A stretch of 8,559 nt of DNA from Desulfobacterales bacterium (GTDB lineage: Bacteria; Desulfobacterota; Desulfobacteria; Desulfobacterales; BuS5). Below are positions 1 to 6,269 of this stretch, piece by piece. The first letter of the stretch is position 1; every line of letters starts with the position of its first letter. The DNA is taken from NCBI GenBank assembly GCA_016735355.1, contig JAERRQ010000219.1, forward strand, positions 1 through 8,559. The letters run 5' to 3'. A program made the translations under genes and the position numbers. Under the pieces are notes generated by a model that was not told the DNA's origin, did not search any database, and worked only from the letters and a program-made list of their open reading frames with translations.

Positions 1-1404
1 AAGATCGGAATAATACTCCGTCAAATCCTCAGCCATCCGTTTTGTCAAGGTTGTTACAAGAATTTTTTCACTATTTTTAATGCATGCCATGACCTCTTCA
101 AAAAGATCGTCAACCTGATTCCCGGCCTTTCGAACATAAATTTCAGGATCCACAAGTCCGGTGGGCCTTACAACCTGTTCGACGATAGAATCATTTGCCT
201 TTTCAAGCTCATAATCGGCAGGGGTTGCCGATATATATATTGCCTGCCGGATTTCAGACTCGAACTCCTCAAATTTAAGCGGCCTGTTATCCATGGCGGA
301 CGGAAGCCGAAAGCCGTATCGAACAAGAGTCTCCTTGCGCGACCGGTCTCCCTTGTACATTGCTCTAACCTGGGGGACAGCAATATGGCTTTCATCAATA
401 CATATCAAAAAATCATCGGGCAGGTAATCAAGAAGCGTAGGGGGAGGTTCTCCGATTGATCGTCCGGTCAAATGTCGTGAGTAATTTTCGATACCGTTGC
501 AGTAACCGATCTCGTGCATCATCTCAAGATCAAAATTGGTTCTCTCTTCTATTCTCTGGGCTTCGATCAGCATATCTTCTTTTCTAAAATAAGAGATCCT
601 CTGCTTTAGTTCTTTTTTAATAAATTGAGCGGCTTTTTTCAGATTGCTTTTTCCGGTTACATAATGACTGGCCGGATATATTACAGCCTGCTTGAGTCTT
701 TTAATAACAACGCCTCTTAAAGGATCGATCTCGGAAATTCTTTCAACCTGATCACCAAAAAAATCTATCCGCACGGCCAGATCATCCTCATAAGCAGGTA
801 AAATTTCGACCCGGTCACCCCTGACCCTGAAAATGCCCCTGTGAAAATCAACATCATTACGTTCATAATGCATTGCCACAAGATCTGAAAGAAACTTATC
901 TCTGACAAGCTCCATATCTTCCTTAATATTAATACACATATTAAGATATTCCTCCGGGTCGCCGAGTCCGTAAATACATGAGACACTCGCCACAACTATG
1001 GCATCCCTGCGTGATAGTACGGATCTGGTGGCTGAATGCCGCAATTTGTCTATCATCTCATTCATGGAGGAATCTTTCTGAATATATGTATCGCTGGAAG
1101 GAATATAGGCTTCAGGCTGATAATAATCGTAATAGCTGACAAAATATTCAACCGCATTATCAGGAAAAAGAGTTTTGAATTCATTAAAAAGCTGAGCAGC
1201 AAGTGTTTTATTGGGCGCCAGAATCAAAGCCGGCTTACCAAGCCTGGCAATAACATTGGCTATTGTAAATGTCTTGCCTGATCCGGTAACCCCCAAGAGA
1301 ACCTGATGTTTCTTACCGTTTAAAAGGCCCTTGCATAAAGCGTTTATGGCTTTAGGCTGATCACCGCTCGGTTTATAATTTGATACAAGATTAAAGGATG
1401 GCAT
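1..1404 (-). CDS. uvrB: UvrB, excinuclease ABC subunit B (N-terminal 468 codons, runs off left edge)
   Basis: UvrB is the damage-verifying helicase-like subunit of the cytoplasmic UvrABC nucleotide excision repair complex; UvrA loads it on damaged DNA and it then recruits UvrC. Reading the minus strand from ATG at 1404 gives 468 uninterrupted codons ending exactly at base 1. Visible features: opening [17 protein letters not shown], Walker A GVTGSGKT (residues 38-45), the damage-probing beta-hairpin [12 protein letters not shown] (91-102), helicase motif II DESH (337-340), [15 protein letters not shown] (356-370), and [13 protein letters not shown] followed by [14 protein letters not shown] near the cut. 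All align by eye with E. coli UvrB at nearly the same positions. Helicase motifs V-VI and the C-terminal UVR (UvrC-binding) motif lie outside the window. The ATG matches the family N-terminus, although no strong Shine-Dalgarno is visible. I saw no clear LexA box upstream. Confidence 0.97.
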   Translation of the reverse strand, partial: MPSFNLVSNYKPSGDQPKAINALCKGLLNGKKHQVLLGVTGSGKTFTIANVIARLGKPALILAPNKTLAAQLFNEFKTLFPDNAVEYFVSYYDYYQPEAYIPSSDTYIQKDSSMNEMIDKLRHSATRSVLSRRDAIVVASVSCIYGLGDPEEYLNMCINIKEDMELVRDKFLSDLVAMHYERNDVDFHRGIFRVRGDRVEILPAYEDDLAVRIDFFGDQVERISEIDPLRGVVIKRLKQAVIYPASHYVTGKSNLKKAAQFIKKELKQRISYFRKEDMLIEAQRIEERTNFDLEMMHEIGYCNGIENYSRHLTGRSIGEPPPTLLDYLPDDFLICIDESHIAVPQVRAMYKGDRSRKETLVRYGFRLPSAMDNRPLKFEEFESEIRQAIYISATPADYELEKANDSIVEQVVRPTGLVDPEIYVRKAGNQVDDLFEEVMACIKNSEKILVTTLTKRMAEDLTEYYSDL

Positions 1405-1466
1405 TATACCCAAGGATATGTTTACTGAGATTAAATTAATTGCAAATAAATCGGAGCAAATGTCCG

Positions 1467-1495
1467 GATTTAAAAAAAGGAAAGAACTTCGTCAA
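1467..1495 (-). promoter_or_regulatory. Possible sigma70-type promoter for uvrB
   Basis: On the minus strand TTGACG (1490-1495) is followed after 17 bases by TAAATC (1467-1472), about 60 bp upstream of the uvrB start. The -35 box is good and the -10 box mediocre. The region is AT-rich, so chance matches are likely. Between here and the glycosyltransferase gene (to 1686) I found no convincing terminator, LexA box or RNA gene. Confidence 0.3.
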
Positions 1496-1686
1496 AAATA
1501 TGTCTTTTAATCTTCATAATCTGCAACTGTTAATGACTATACTATGGACTCTGTAAAAAGCGATATTTATTGCATCCATTTAGATAAAATTCAAGATATA
1601 TTTGGGGTATGGGAACCCGGGGCTGGAATAATAAAAAGGTTAATGCTGTGAAAAAAGCGTAGATAGAATAATTTAATGCCGTCTCT

Positions 1687-3105
1687 TTATTCAACATAGT
1701 CGCCCCACTTTAAAAGGCTTAAATCTTCAGGGTTTAAAAAACTTTCAAGAAGAAGGTCTCTCTTGATCTTATGACGCACCCTGCTCTTTACAACAGTCGA
1801 ATATATCTTTAAAAGATTTGCTTGATATAGTGCCATATTATAGCTCCCCTTAACCACCTCCAGATTGTTCTTTAAAAGCCGCTTATCATCAGGCAAATCT
1901 CCCGGAATGGCCATATAAGGATTCAACAACAATAATCTCTCCGCATCCTTCCTGTCCGACAAAACACGACGTATTATATCTTTTTGAAAAGACTCATCAA
2001 GCAGCCCGAAATCAATATTCTCGTTTTCAACTATTTTTTTACAGGATTCCGCCACCTTTTCATTATATATTCCGCTCTTGTATATATTGATATTTTTCTT
2101 CATGGCCGACTTGAACCTCCGGTAAAGATTTTCTCTGCCTATCCAGTTTACAGGAACATAAAGTCTGGTGTAAAGATGTCCCAGATCTATCCCGTTATCC
2201 TCAAAACCATCACATATGCCCGGCAGCTTTCTTCCCCACACGACTTTTTTTGACATCCATGGTTCAAGAAATGAAAATCCGAAACCTTCGTTTATGCTGG
2301 TTGTTATAATAAATCTTGCCGACTGCACCAGTTCCGGAAAACTCTTTTGCAACCCGGCTTCAAACTCTACATTCAACCTGTTATCCCTTACAAAATCCTT
2401 CCAGCCTGAATAGCTCTCAACATCCAAAGGGCTGGAAGGAGGAAGTGTAACAGCGAGGGTTTCATTATGTTTAAAGAATATCGACAGGAGTATCGCCTCT
2501 CCTATATTTTTTCTCCTTATGGCCCGCACAGGATACAGCGCAATATTGCTTGTCGCAACTTCAGGCCGGCACCCCCCGAACCAGTCGACAATATTGGGGA
2601 TTAAATGAAGACCCTCTTTTTTCAAGCCGGCCCCTGACAATATTTCATAATCACGCGAATTAATCACACCATAATGAGCATCAGCCGGATACTCGTCTTG
2701 CTTATAATAAAATAAAGGTCTGCCGTCTTCGGCAAAATCATGTATCTGAAGAAAAAGCCTTATACCGTCCTTCTGCAACAGCCTTAATATACTTAAAAAA
2801 TGAACGTTTTTGGCAAGAACCGGATTATGCACATGGATGAGATCACATTTGCCCTTAAACTTGTATTGAACAGCCTTGATAACAGATTCCGCTGCCTCTT
2901 CGGGCTTAAAATCATGATCCGACGACCCGTCACAATAACCTAACTCAGGAATATGGACTACCTCAACAGGAAATGAAATTTTAGGCGGCTCACCAGTTAA
3001 AAGCAGCACTTTAGATACATCTTTAAGGGCTTCTATCTGCTGCCTTAAAACGGTTGTCACACCTCCTGTTCTTAAATGATAATGTATAAAAACTATCTTC
3101 TTCAC
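1687..3105 (-). CDS. GT-B fold glycosyltransferase (GT4-like), 472 aa
   Basis: Predicted retaining sugar transferase using a nucleotide-sugar donor in the cytoplasm or at the inner membrane face; donor and acceptor cannot be read from sequence. The N-terminus MKKIVFIHYHLRTGGVTTVL (1-20) has the Rossmann start and GGVTTVL turn typical of GT4 enzymes. IHVHNP (90-95) and LQIHDF (119-124) are acceptor-domain strands. The C-terminal domain begins near 188 with YPVRAIRRKN (191-200), matching the basic donor-phosphate loop, and E273-GFGFSFL-E281 is the E-x7-E donor motif. Residues after about 340 form a charged, probably helical extension (ending FLNPEDLSLLKWGDYVE) unlike a standard GT4 tail. Translation starts at GTG: an in-frame TGA lies two codons upstream, and AGGTGG sits six bases before it, so no other start is likely. 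No other glycan gene is adjacent, so its pathway is unknown. Confidence 0.85.
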   Translation of the reverse strand: MKKIVFIHYHLRTGGVTTVLRQQIEALKDVSKVLLLTGEPPKISFPVEVVHIPELGYCDGSSDHDFKPEEAAESVIKAVQYKFKGKCDLIHVHNPVLAKNVHFLSILRLLQKDGIRLFLQIHDFAEDGRPLFYYKQDEYPADAHYGVINSRDYEILSGAGLKKEGLHLIPNIVDWFGGCRPEVATSNIALYPVRAIRRKNIGEAILLSIFFKHNETLAVTLPPSSPLDVESYSGWKDFVRDNRLNVEFEAGLQKSFPELVQSARFIITTSINEGFGFSFLEPWMSKKVVWGRKLPGICDGFEDNGIDLGHLYTRLYVPVNWIGRENLYRRFKSAMKKNINIYKSGIYNEKVAESCKKIVENENIDFGLLDESFQKDIIRRVLSDRKDAERLLLLNPYMAIPGDLPDDKRLLKNNLEVVKGSYNMALYQANLLKIYSTVVKSRVRHKIKRDLLLESFLNPEDLSLLKWGDYVE

Positions 3106-3196
3106 AACTCACCACCTGACGATAGATTAAAACTCGCTCAAAATAATAATTATTTAGTTGTTCCGGCTAACCAATATACAATTTTATCTATTTTTT

Positions 3197-3274
3197 GGCG
3201 TCTTTCATTTGTCATTGAAACTTTTACAACAACAATGGGACACCGATGCACACAGATAGGTTTATTTTTTAAAA
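3197..3274 (-). repeat. Degenerate, inverted second copy of the 126-bp insertion repeat
   Basis: Read on the minus strand, 3197-3259 aligns without gaps to 3799-3861 of the intact element, with 51 of 63 positions identical by my hand count. Homology continues through TTTAAAAAATAAAC on the other side after one missing 10-bp unit. The end GGCGTC (plus strand, 3197) corresponds to the intact copy's terminal GGCATC. The opposite terminal repeat and a target duplication are not recognisable, so this copy is truncated or old. Confidence 0.75.
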
Positions 3275-3326
3275 CATTTTTTCTTTTTTTACAATCAACC
3301 CTGATCTTTTCCAATTTATATTTGGC

Positions 3327-3356
3327 TTGACAACCGCAAAGCAATACCATAACAAT
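3327..3356 (+). promoter_or_regulatory. Candidate promoter of the 70-aa gene
   Basis: A perfect TTGACA (3327-3332) is followed after 18 bases by AACAAT (3351-3356), which matches 4 of 6 bases of the -10 consensus. It would start transcription roughly 45 bp before the gene. The -35 is strong and the -10 weak, in AT-rich surroundings. Confidence 0.4.
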
Positions 3357-3409
3357 TATATTAAGACATATATTAAATTAATTGACTTTTTAATTCAGGA
3401 GGTAATCGA

Positions 3410-3622
3410 ATGGATGAAAAACGTTTAATGACAATGAACATAGTATCAAACATTTTAAATGCTTATTATACTGCAAAAAACAGTTTCTGCATTGTAAACC
3501 AGAAAGAGCCTGGACTCGAGGAAAGGGAAGAGTTGTTTAAAACGGTTATTGGAAGTTTTGAAAATTTATCCACCTCCTACTTTAAAGATATTGAAGATAT
3601 TGCTGAAGGCATCCCTCAATAA
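3410..3622 (+). CDS. Small acidic protein of unknown function, 70 aa
   Basis: I do not recognise the family. The case for a real gene is contextual: a near-perfect AGGAGG lies seven bases before the ATG, a TTGACA-type promoter lies upstream, and a strong intrinsic terminator begins 25 bp after the stop, so it looks like a self-contained monocistronic unit. The protein has no signal peptide, membrane segment, Cys cluster or known catalytic motif. It is rich in Glu, Asp, Asn and aromatic residues, and most of it could be helical (MNIVSNILNAYY near 9-20; LEEREELFKTVIGSFENL in the middle; YFKDIEDIAEGIP at the end). This resembles small regulators or structural adaptors, but no role can be assigned. 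It lies between inverted copies of a mobile repeat and could have moved with them, though nothing in the sequence proves that. Confidence 0.75.
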   Translation: MDEKRLMTMNIVSNILNAYYTAKNSFCIVNQKEPGLEEREELFKTVIGSFENLSTSYFKDIEDIAEGIPQ

Positions 3623-3647
3623 CCATTTGATATTATTTATTTTTATA

Positions 3648-3683
3648 ACAAGCTCGTTAATTCTTAGCGGGCTTGTTTTGTTT
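3648..3683 (+). terminator. Intrinsic terminator after the 70-aa gene
   Basis: ACAAGCTCGTTA (3648-3659) pairs with TAGCGGGCTTGT (3665-3676) as a 12-bp stem with two G-U pairs and a five-base loop. It is followed by TTTGTTT. It ends the 70-aa transcript and separates it from the aminotransferase gene. Confidence 0.85.
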
Positions 3684-3727
3684 GGAGTTTAGGGGGTGAG
3701 TCTATTTTTATAATTTATCTTATCACA

Positions 3728-3869
3728 AATATCACGGCATCCTTCATTAATGCCCAAAAGTAGTTTACACTTTTTTTAAAAAATAAACTTATCTGTATTT
3801 ATCTGTGTGCATCTGTGTTCTATTGTTGTTTAAAAAGTGTCAAGGGCAAATAAAGGATGCCAATATCAC
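3728..3869. repeat. Exact 8-bp target-site duplication AATATCAC flanking the insertion
   Basis: AATATCAC occurs at 3728-3735, immediately before the left terminal repeat, and again at 3862-3869, immediately after the right one. An exact duplication abutting inverted repeats on both sides is the signature of a transposition event, and its lack of decay suggests the insertion is fairly recent. Confidence 0.85.
3736..3861 (+). mobile_element. 126-bp MITE-like non-autonomous insertion element
   Basis: The element has imperfect terminal inverted repeats. The left end runs GGCATCCTTCATTAATGCCC, then eight extra bases, then TTTACACTTTTT. The reversed right end runs GGCATCCTTTATTTGCCC, then TTGACACTTTTT. 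The core holds three tandem 10-bp units (TATCTGTATT, TATCTGTGTG, CATCTGTGTT; 3790-3819). There is no open reading frame, so a transposase would have to act in trans. An 8-bp duplication with ends starting GG would suit IS1595- or ISL3-like transposases, but that is inference. It ends 35 bp before the aminotransferase start, within that gene's probable promoter region. Confidence 0.85.
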
Positions 3870-3870
3870 C

Positions 3871-3876
3871 TATAAA
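3871..3876 (+). promoter_or_regulatory. Possible -10 box (TATAAA) before the aminotransferase gene
   Basis: TATAAA lies two bases beyond the right-hand target duplication and 20 bp before the ATG. I see no good -35 box at 16-18 bp spacing, either in the present sequence (where it would fall in the inserted element) or in the reconstructed pre-insertion sequence. This is therefore only a candidate. Confidence 0.25.
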
Positions 3877-3896
3877 AACATAAAGAAAAAAAACCA

Positions 3897-5102
3897 ATGA
3901 CAATTTCAAAAAATATTAAGGCTATTCTGCATAAATCTTCATGGATACGAAGAATGTTCGAAGAGGGAGCCCGTCTGAAAAAAATCCATGGTCCGGAAAA
4001 TGTTTACGATTTCAGCCTGGGCAATCCCAATCTGAATCCCCCGGAAGAATTCATGGAAAGGCTGAAAAAAATTGTGCATATTTCCGGCCATGGTGATCAC
4101 GCTTATATGCCCAATGCAGGATATCCCCATGTTAGAAATTCAATTGCCGCATTCATATCAAAAGAGCACCAAATAAACATCACCGGAGATGATATTATAA
4201 TGACCTGCGGAGCTGCCGGAGCTCTGAATGTTATACTGAAGGCGATACTCGATGCCGGAGATGAGGTAATCACCCCTGCCCCATATTTTGTCGAGTACGG
4301 TTTTTATGTAAGCAATCATGGCGGTATACTTAAAACAGCGCCGACAAATCAGGACTTTACCTTGAATGTAAAAGCCATAGCTGATGCAATTACAAAAAAA
4401 ACCAGGGCTGTCATAATTAATTCTCCTAACAATCCCACCGGTCAAATATATTCGGAAGCAAGCCTGGCTGAACTCGGAGCTCTTTTAAAAGAGGCCGAAA
4501 AAAAGATGGACACCAACATTTATCTTATTTCAGATGAACCTTACAGAAAGATCGTATATGATGATTTTAAAGTTCCATCTATTTTTAAATGCTGCAACAA
4601 CAGCATAATAGCCACTTCATATTCAAAAGATATTTCCATCCCCGGTGAGCGCATAGGCTTTATTGCTGTTAATCCTGATGCTGATCATAAAATCGATCTT
4701 ATTGAGGGAATGACCCTGGCAAACAGGATTCTAGGTTTTGTAAATGCGCCCGCTCTTATGCAACGAGTGATTGCGGAAATACAGGGAATCAGCGTCGATA
4801 TCTCAGGGTATGCCAGGAAAAGAAAGCTTCTATGCGAAGGACTTGCCGACTGCGGATACGACTTTATAACCCCCCCGGGTGCTTTTTACCTTTTCCCCAA
4901 AACGCCCATTCCTGATGATGTTGAATTCATTACCGAACTTCAGAAAGAAAGAATTCTTACAGTCCCGGGCAGCGGCTTTGGAGGACCCGGTCACTTCAGG
5001 ATAGCCTTTTGCGTGGATGATAAAACAATTATTAATTCCCTTCCTGGCTTCAGAAGAGCAATTGAAAAAAAAAGGATTGGGGATGAAATAAATTACCCAT
5101 AA
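3897..5102 (+). CDS. PLP-dependent class I/II aminotransferase, 401 aa
   Basis: A fold-type I, aspartate-aminotransferase-superfamily enzyme that would move an amino group between an amino acid and a 2-oxo acid in the cytoplasm; the substrate cannot be named from sequence. Visible residues by position: FSLGNPN (39-45), substrate-binding loop; AYMPNAGYP (69-77); CGAAGALN (104-111), cofactor phosphate loop; SPNNPTG with N179; SDEPY with D213 (pairs with the pyridine nitrogen) and Y216; SYSKDISIPGERIG (241-254) with Schiff-base K244 and R252; and HFRIAF with R368, the carboxylate-binding arginine. Length is normal for the family. No strong Shine-Dalgarno precedes the ATG, but the reading matches the usual N-terminus. 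The last codons (INYP and the stop) lie inside the inverted repeat of a palindromic element, so the native tail has probably been replaced. An insertion element ends 35 bp upstream. Confidence 0.93.
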   Translation: MTISKNIKAILHKSSWIRRMFEEGARLKKIHGPENVYDFSLGNPNLNPPEEFMERLKKIVHISGHGDHAYMPNAGYPHVRNSIAAFISKEHQINITGDDIIMTCGAAGALNVILKAILDAGDEVITPAPYFVEYGFYVSNHGGILKTAPTNQDFTLNVKAIADAITKKTRAVIINSPNNPTGQIYSEASLAELGALLKEAEKKMDTNIYLISDEPYRKIVYDDFKVPSIFKCCNNSIIATSYSKDISIPGERIGFIAVNPDADHKIDLIEGMTLANRILGFVNAPALMQRVIAEIQGISVDISGYARKRKLLCEGLADCGYDFITPPGAFYLFPKTPIPDDVEFITELQKERILTVPGSGFGGPGHFRIAFCVDDKTIINSLPGFRRAIEKKRIGDEINYP

Positions 5103-5218
5103 TTACGCCGGGCTTGTGGTCGTCTTCAAGGCGCATCAAGGGTTGCATACTCGGAGTCTGTGACCATTGATGCAACACGGAAGACGGGCACAAGAACAAG
5201 TAATTATGGGTAATTTAT
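5088..5218. mobile_element. 131-bp palindromic (MITE-like) element overlapping the aminotransferase 3' end
   Basis: A perfect 19-bp inverted repeat, ATAAATTACCCATAATTAC (5088-5106) with its complement at 5200-5218, encloses a further imperfect stem: CTTGTGGTCGTCTTC (5113-5127) against GAAGACGGGCACAAG (5180-5194), 13 of 15 paired. Inside it CATCAA/TTGATG and GTTGCAT/ATGCAAC also pair, around a near-palindrome at 5141-5165. There is no open reading frame. If the element begins at AATTACCC, the flanking dinucleotide is TA on both sides (5089-5090 and 5216-5217), as in IS630/Tc1-mariner-type insertions, although TA inside a palindrome is weak proof. It supplies the stop codon of the upstream gene. 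As RNA it could form a long hairpin, but no T-tract follows, so it is not a standard terminator. Confidence 0.75.
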
Positions 5219-5243
5219 AAAATTCACGATCCTAACATATAAA
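5215..5243 (+). promoter_or_regulatory. Possible promoter for the thioesterase-epimerase pair
   Basis: TTATAA (5215-5220) and TATAAA (5238-5243) are separated by 17 bases, with the thioesterase ATG 23 bp beyond the -10 box. The -35 half lies mostly within the right arm of the palindromic element, so the insertion may have created a hybrid promoter. The region is very AT-rich, so confidence is low. Confidence 0.28.
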
Positions 5244-5266
5244 AAAGTGACAAAATTTGTTAAATT

Positions 5267-5734
5267 ATGAAAAATACAAAAATTGATTTTAATGAATATT
5301 TCAAAACTATCCGTAAAACTTTTGAAGATTTAATTCCTTTTAACAAGGTAATGAAGATGCAGCTTGAAAACATAAACGGCAGCATTGGCGTTAAAATTGA
5401 TATGCGGGAAGAGCTGATCGGTAATTATGCCAGAAAAACATTGCATGGAGGTGCAATTTCTTCGGTCATGGATGTTGCAGGAGGCTTAACCGCATTAACA
5501 GGCATGATTAAAAAAACAACGGAGATCCCTCCGGATGTGCTCTGCGAGCGCTATTTCAAGCTTGCAACGGTCAACCTCAGAATTGATTATATCAGCCCCG
5601 GAGAAGGTCAATCCTTCCTGGCAACTGGCTCTGTAATGCGGGCCGGAAAATTTATGTATCTTGTTAATATAAAGCTTCATAATAATCTTAAACAGCTTAT
5701 CGCTGTCGGAATAGGAACTTATAAAGTGGCATAA
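5267..5734 (+). CDS. Hotdog-fold acyl-CoA thioesterase, YigI/PaaI type, 155 aa
   Basis: Predicted cytoplasmic enzyme hydrolysing acyl-CoA to free acid and CoA. The pattern GNYARKTLHGGAISSVMDVAGG (52-73, with H60-G-G and acidic D69) followed by TVNLRIDYISPG (101-112) and ATGSVMRAGK (119-128) matches E. coli YigI, which I recall as [23 protein letters not shown] with GTIDLRVDYLRPG and a similar ending in HNE-LYIASATATYMVG. Family length (about 155) and the distance from the start to the IPFNK segment agree with this ATG, although no Shine-Dalgarno is visible. E. coli YigI is described as acting on medium and long acyl chains; whether that applies here is inference. It ends 35 bp before the epimerase gene, suggesting a shared transcript and a role in releasing CoA from acyl-CoA side products. 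Confidence 0.85.
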   Translation: MKNTKIDFNEYFKTIRKTFEDLIPFNKVMKMQLENINGSIGVKIDMREELIGNYARKTLHGGAISSVMDVAGGLTALTGMIKKTTEIPPDVLCERYFKLATVNLRIDYISPGEGQSFLATGSVMRAGKFMYLVNIKLHNNLKQLIAVGIGTYKVA

Positions 5735-5769
5735 CGGTTAACAACTATAAACTAAGGAGTAGTAGTAAA

Positions 5770-6174
5770 ATGAAAATAGAAAAAATTGATCATCTCGGAA
5801 TTGCTGTAAATAGTATAGAGGAAGGTAAAAACTTCTGGACTGACGTGCTTGGACTCGATATCGAAACCACAGAAATAGTTGAAACACAGAAAGTGCTCAC
5901 CGCCTTTCTCCCAATCGGCGAAAGTGAAGTGGAACTGCTGGAGTCCACCTCCCCGGACGGACCAATAGCAAAATATATAGAAAAAAAGGGGGCTGGCATA
6001 CAGCATGTTGCTTTCCGAGTCAAAAATATTGACGCAGCGCTGGACGAACTTAAAGAAAAAGGTATAAAACTTATAGATCAGAAAGCGAGAATCGGGGCCG
6101 GCGGCGTCAGAATGGCATTTTTACACCCCAAAGCCACAAACGGTGTTTTGGTTGAGCTGTGCGAAAGGGATTAA
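5770..6174 (+). CDS. mce: Methylmalonyl-CoA epimerase, 134 aa
   Basis: Interconverts (S)- and (R)-methylmalonyl-CoA, supplying the mutase with its (R) substrate. It is a VOC-superfamily metal enzyme made of two beta-alpha-beta-beta-beta units, and both are visible: residues 4-58 open with KIDHLGIAV, and 76-130 open with IQHVAFRV. The expected metal ligands are present: H8, E55 (in EVELLE), H79 and E129 (in LVELCE). SPDGPIAKYIEKKGAGIQHVAF is also highly typical of the family, and 134 aa is the usual length. AAGGAG (5754-5759) lies ten bases before the ATG. It follows the thioesterase gene closely, and the mutase gene begins 95 bp downstream behind a promoter of its own. Other VOC members such as glyoxalase are possible in principle, but the neighbouring mutase and meaB make the assignment firm. 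Confidence 0.95.
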   Translation: MKIEKIDHLGIAVNSIEEGKNFWTDVLGLDIETTEIVETQKVLTAFLPIGESEVELLESTSPDGPIAKYIEKKGAGIQHVAFRVKNIDAALDELKEKGIKLIDQKARIGAGGVRMAFLHPKATNGVLVELCERD

Positions 6175-6209
6175 GGCCCAAGTGCAATTTTTTCAAACAT
6201 ATAAATATA

Positions 6210-6238
6210 TTGACTCTTACAAAATTTTACATTAAAAT
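6210..6238 (+). promoter_or_regulatory. Near-consensus sigma70-type promoter for mutase-meaB
   Basis: TTGACT (6210-6215) and TAAAAT (6233-6238) are separated by exactly 17 bases. Each matches five of six consensus bases. The expected start point is near 6245, giving a leader of about 25 bases to the mutase ATG at 6270 and leaving room for the GGAG ribosome site. Confidence 0.65.
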
Positions 6239-6256
6239 ATCTTGTTAATGATTATT

Positions 6257-6260
6257 GGAG
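6257..6260 (+). promoter_or_regulatory. Ribosome binding site that decides the mutase start
   Basis: GGAG nine bases before ATG 6270. It overlaps the alternative in-frame TTG (6255-6257), which therefore cannot be the main start. Confidence 0.7.
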
Positions 6261-6269
6261 TACCTTATT

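Larger units (their letters stand above)
3106..3409. other. Divergent intergenic region between glycosyltransferase and small gene
   Basis: These 304 bases separate two divergently transcribed genes. Starting at the glycosyltransferase end the stretch holds its Shine-Dalgarno (AGGTGG, minus strand), an AT-rich stretch with no promoter I would defend, a degenerate dispersed repeat (3197-3274), and a candidate plus-strand promoter (3327-3356). An open frame of 66 codons on the minus strand covers much of it but runs through the repeat and is treated as non-coding. Confidence 0.6.

Noticed and set aside
1519..1560. CTGT-containing imperfect dyad upstream of uvrB as a LexA (SOS) box
   Set aside because: The half-sites do not match any LexA consensus I know with proper spacing, so SOS control of uvrB is not supported here.
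1542..1697. Minus-strand 51-codon frame overlapping the glycosyltransferase stop, encoding a short hydrophobic peptide (IYAFFTALTFLLFQP)
   Set aside because: No convincing Shine-Dalgarno and no recognisable family; the hydrophobicity follows from T-rich DNA. It could be revisited if conserved in relatives.
3150..3350. Minus-strand 66-codon frame starting MVLLCGCQAKY, resembling a lipoprotein signal with a lipobox
   Set aside because: The hydrophobic stretch before the Cys is too short for a signal peptide, no ribosome site precedes it, an in-frame TAA lies ten codons upstream, and its second half translates the decayed copy of the dispersed repeat.
3790..3819. CRISPR-like short tandem repeats
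   Set aside because: The units are 10 bp, contiguous and without spacers, and are fully contained in the insertion element.
5107..5199. Intrinsic terminator downstream of the aminotransferase
   Set aside because: The palindrome is long and imperfect with a large interior and no T-tract after it; the perfect outer 19-bp repeats fit an insertion element better, though a weak terminator role is not excluded.
6255..6269. Five-codon N-terminal extension of the mutase from TTG
   Set aside because: The TTG is part of the GGAG ribosome site serving ATG 6270, and the extension has no family support.
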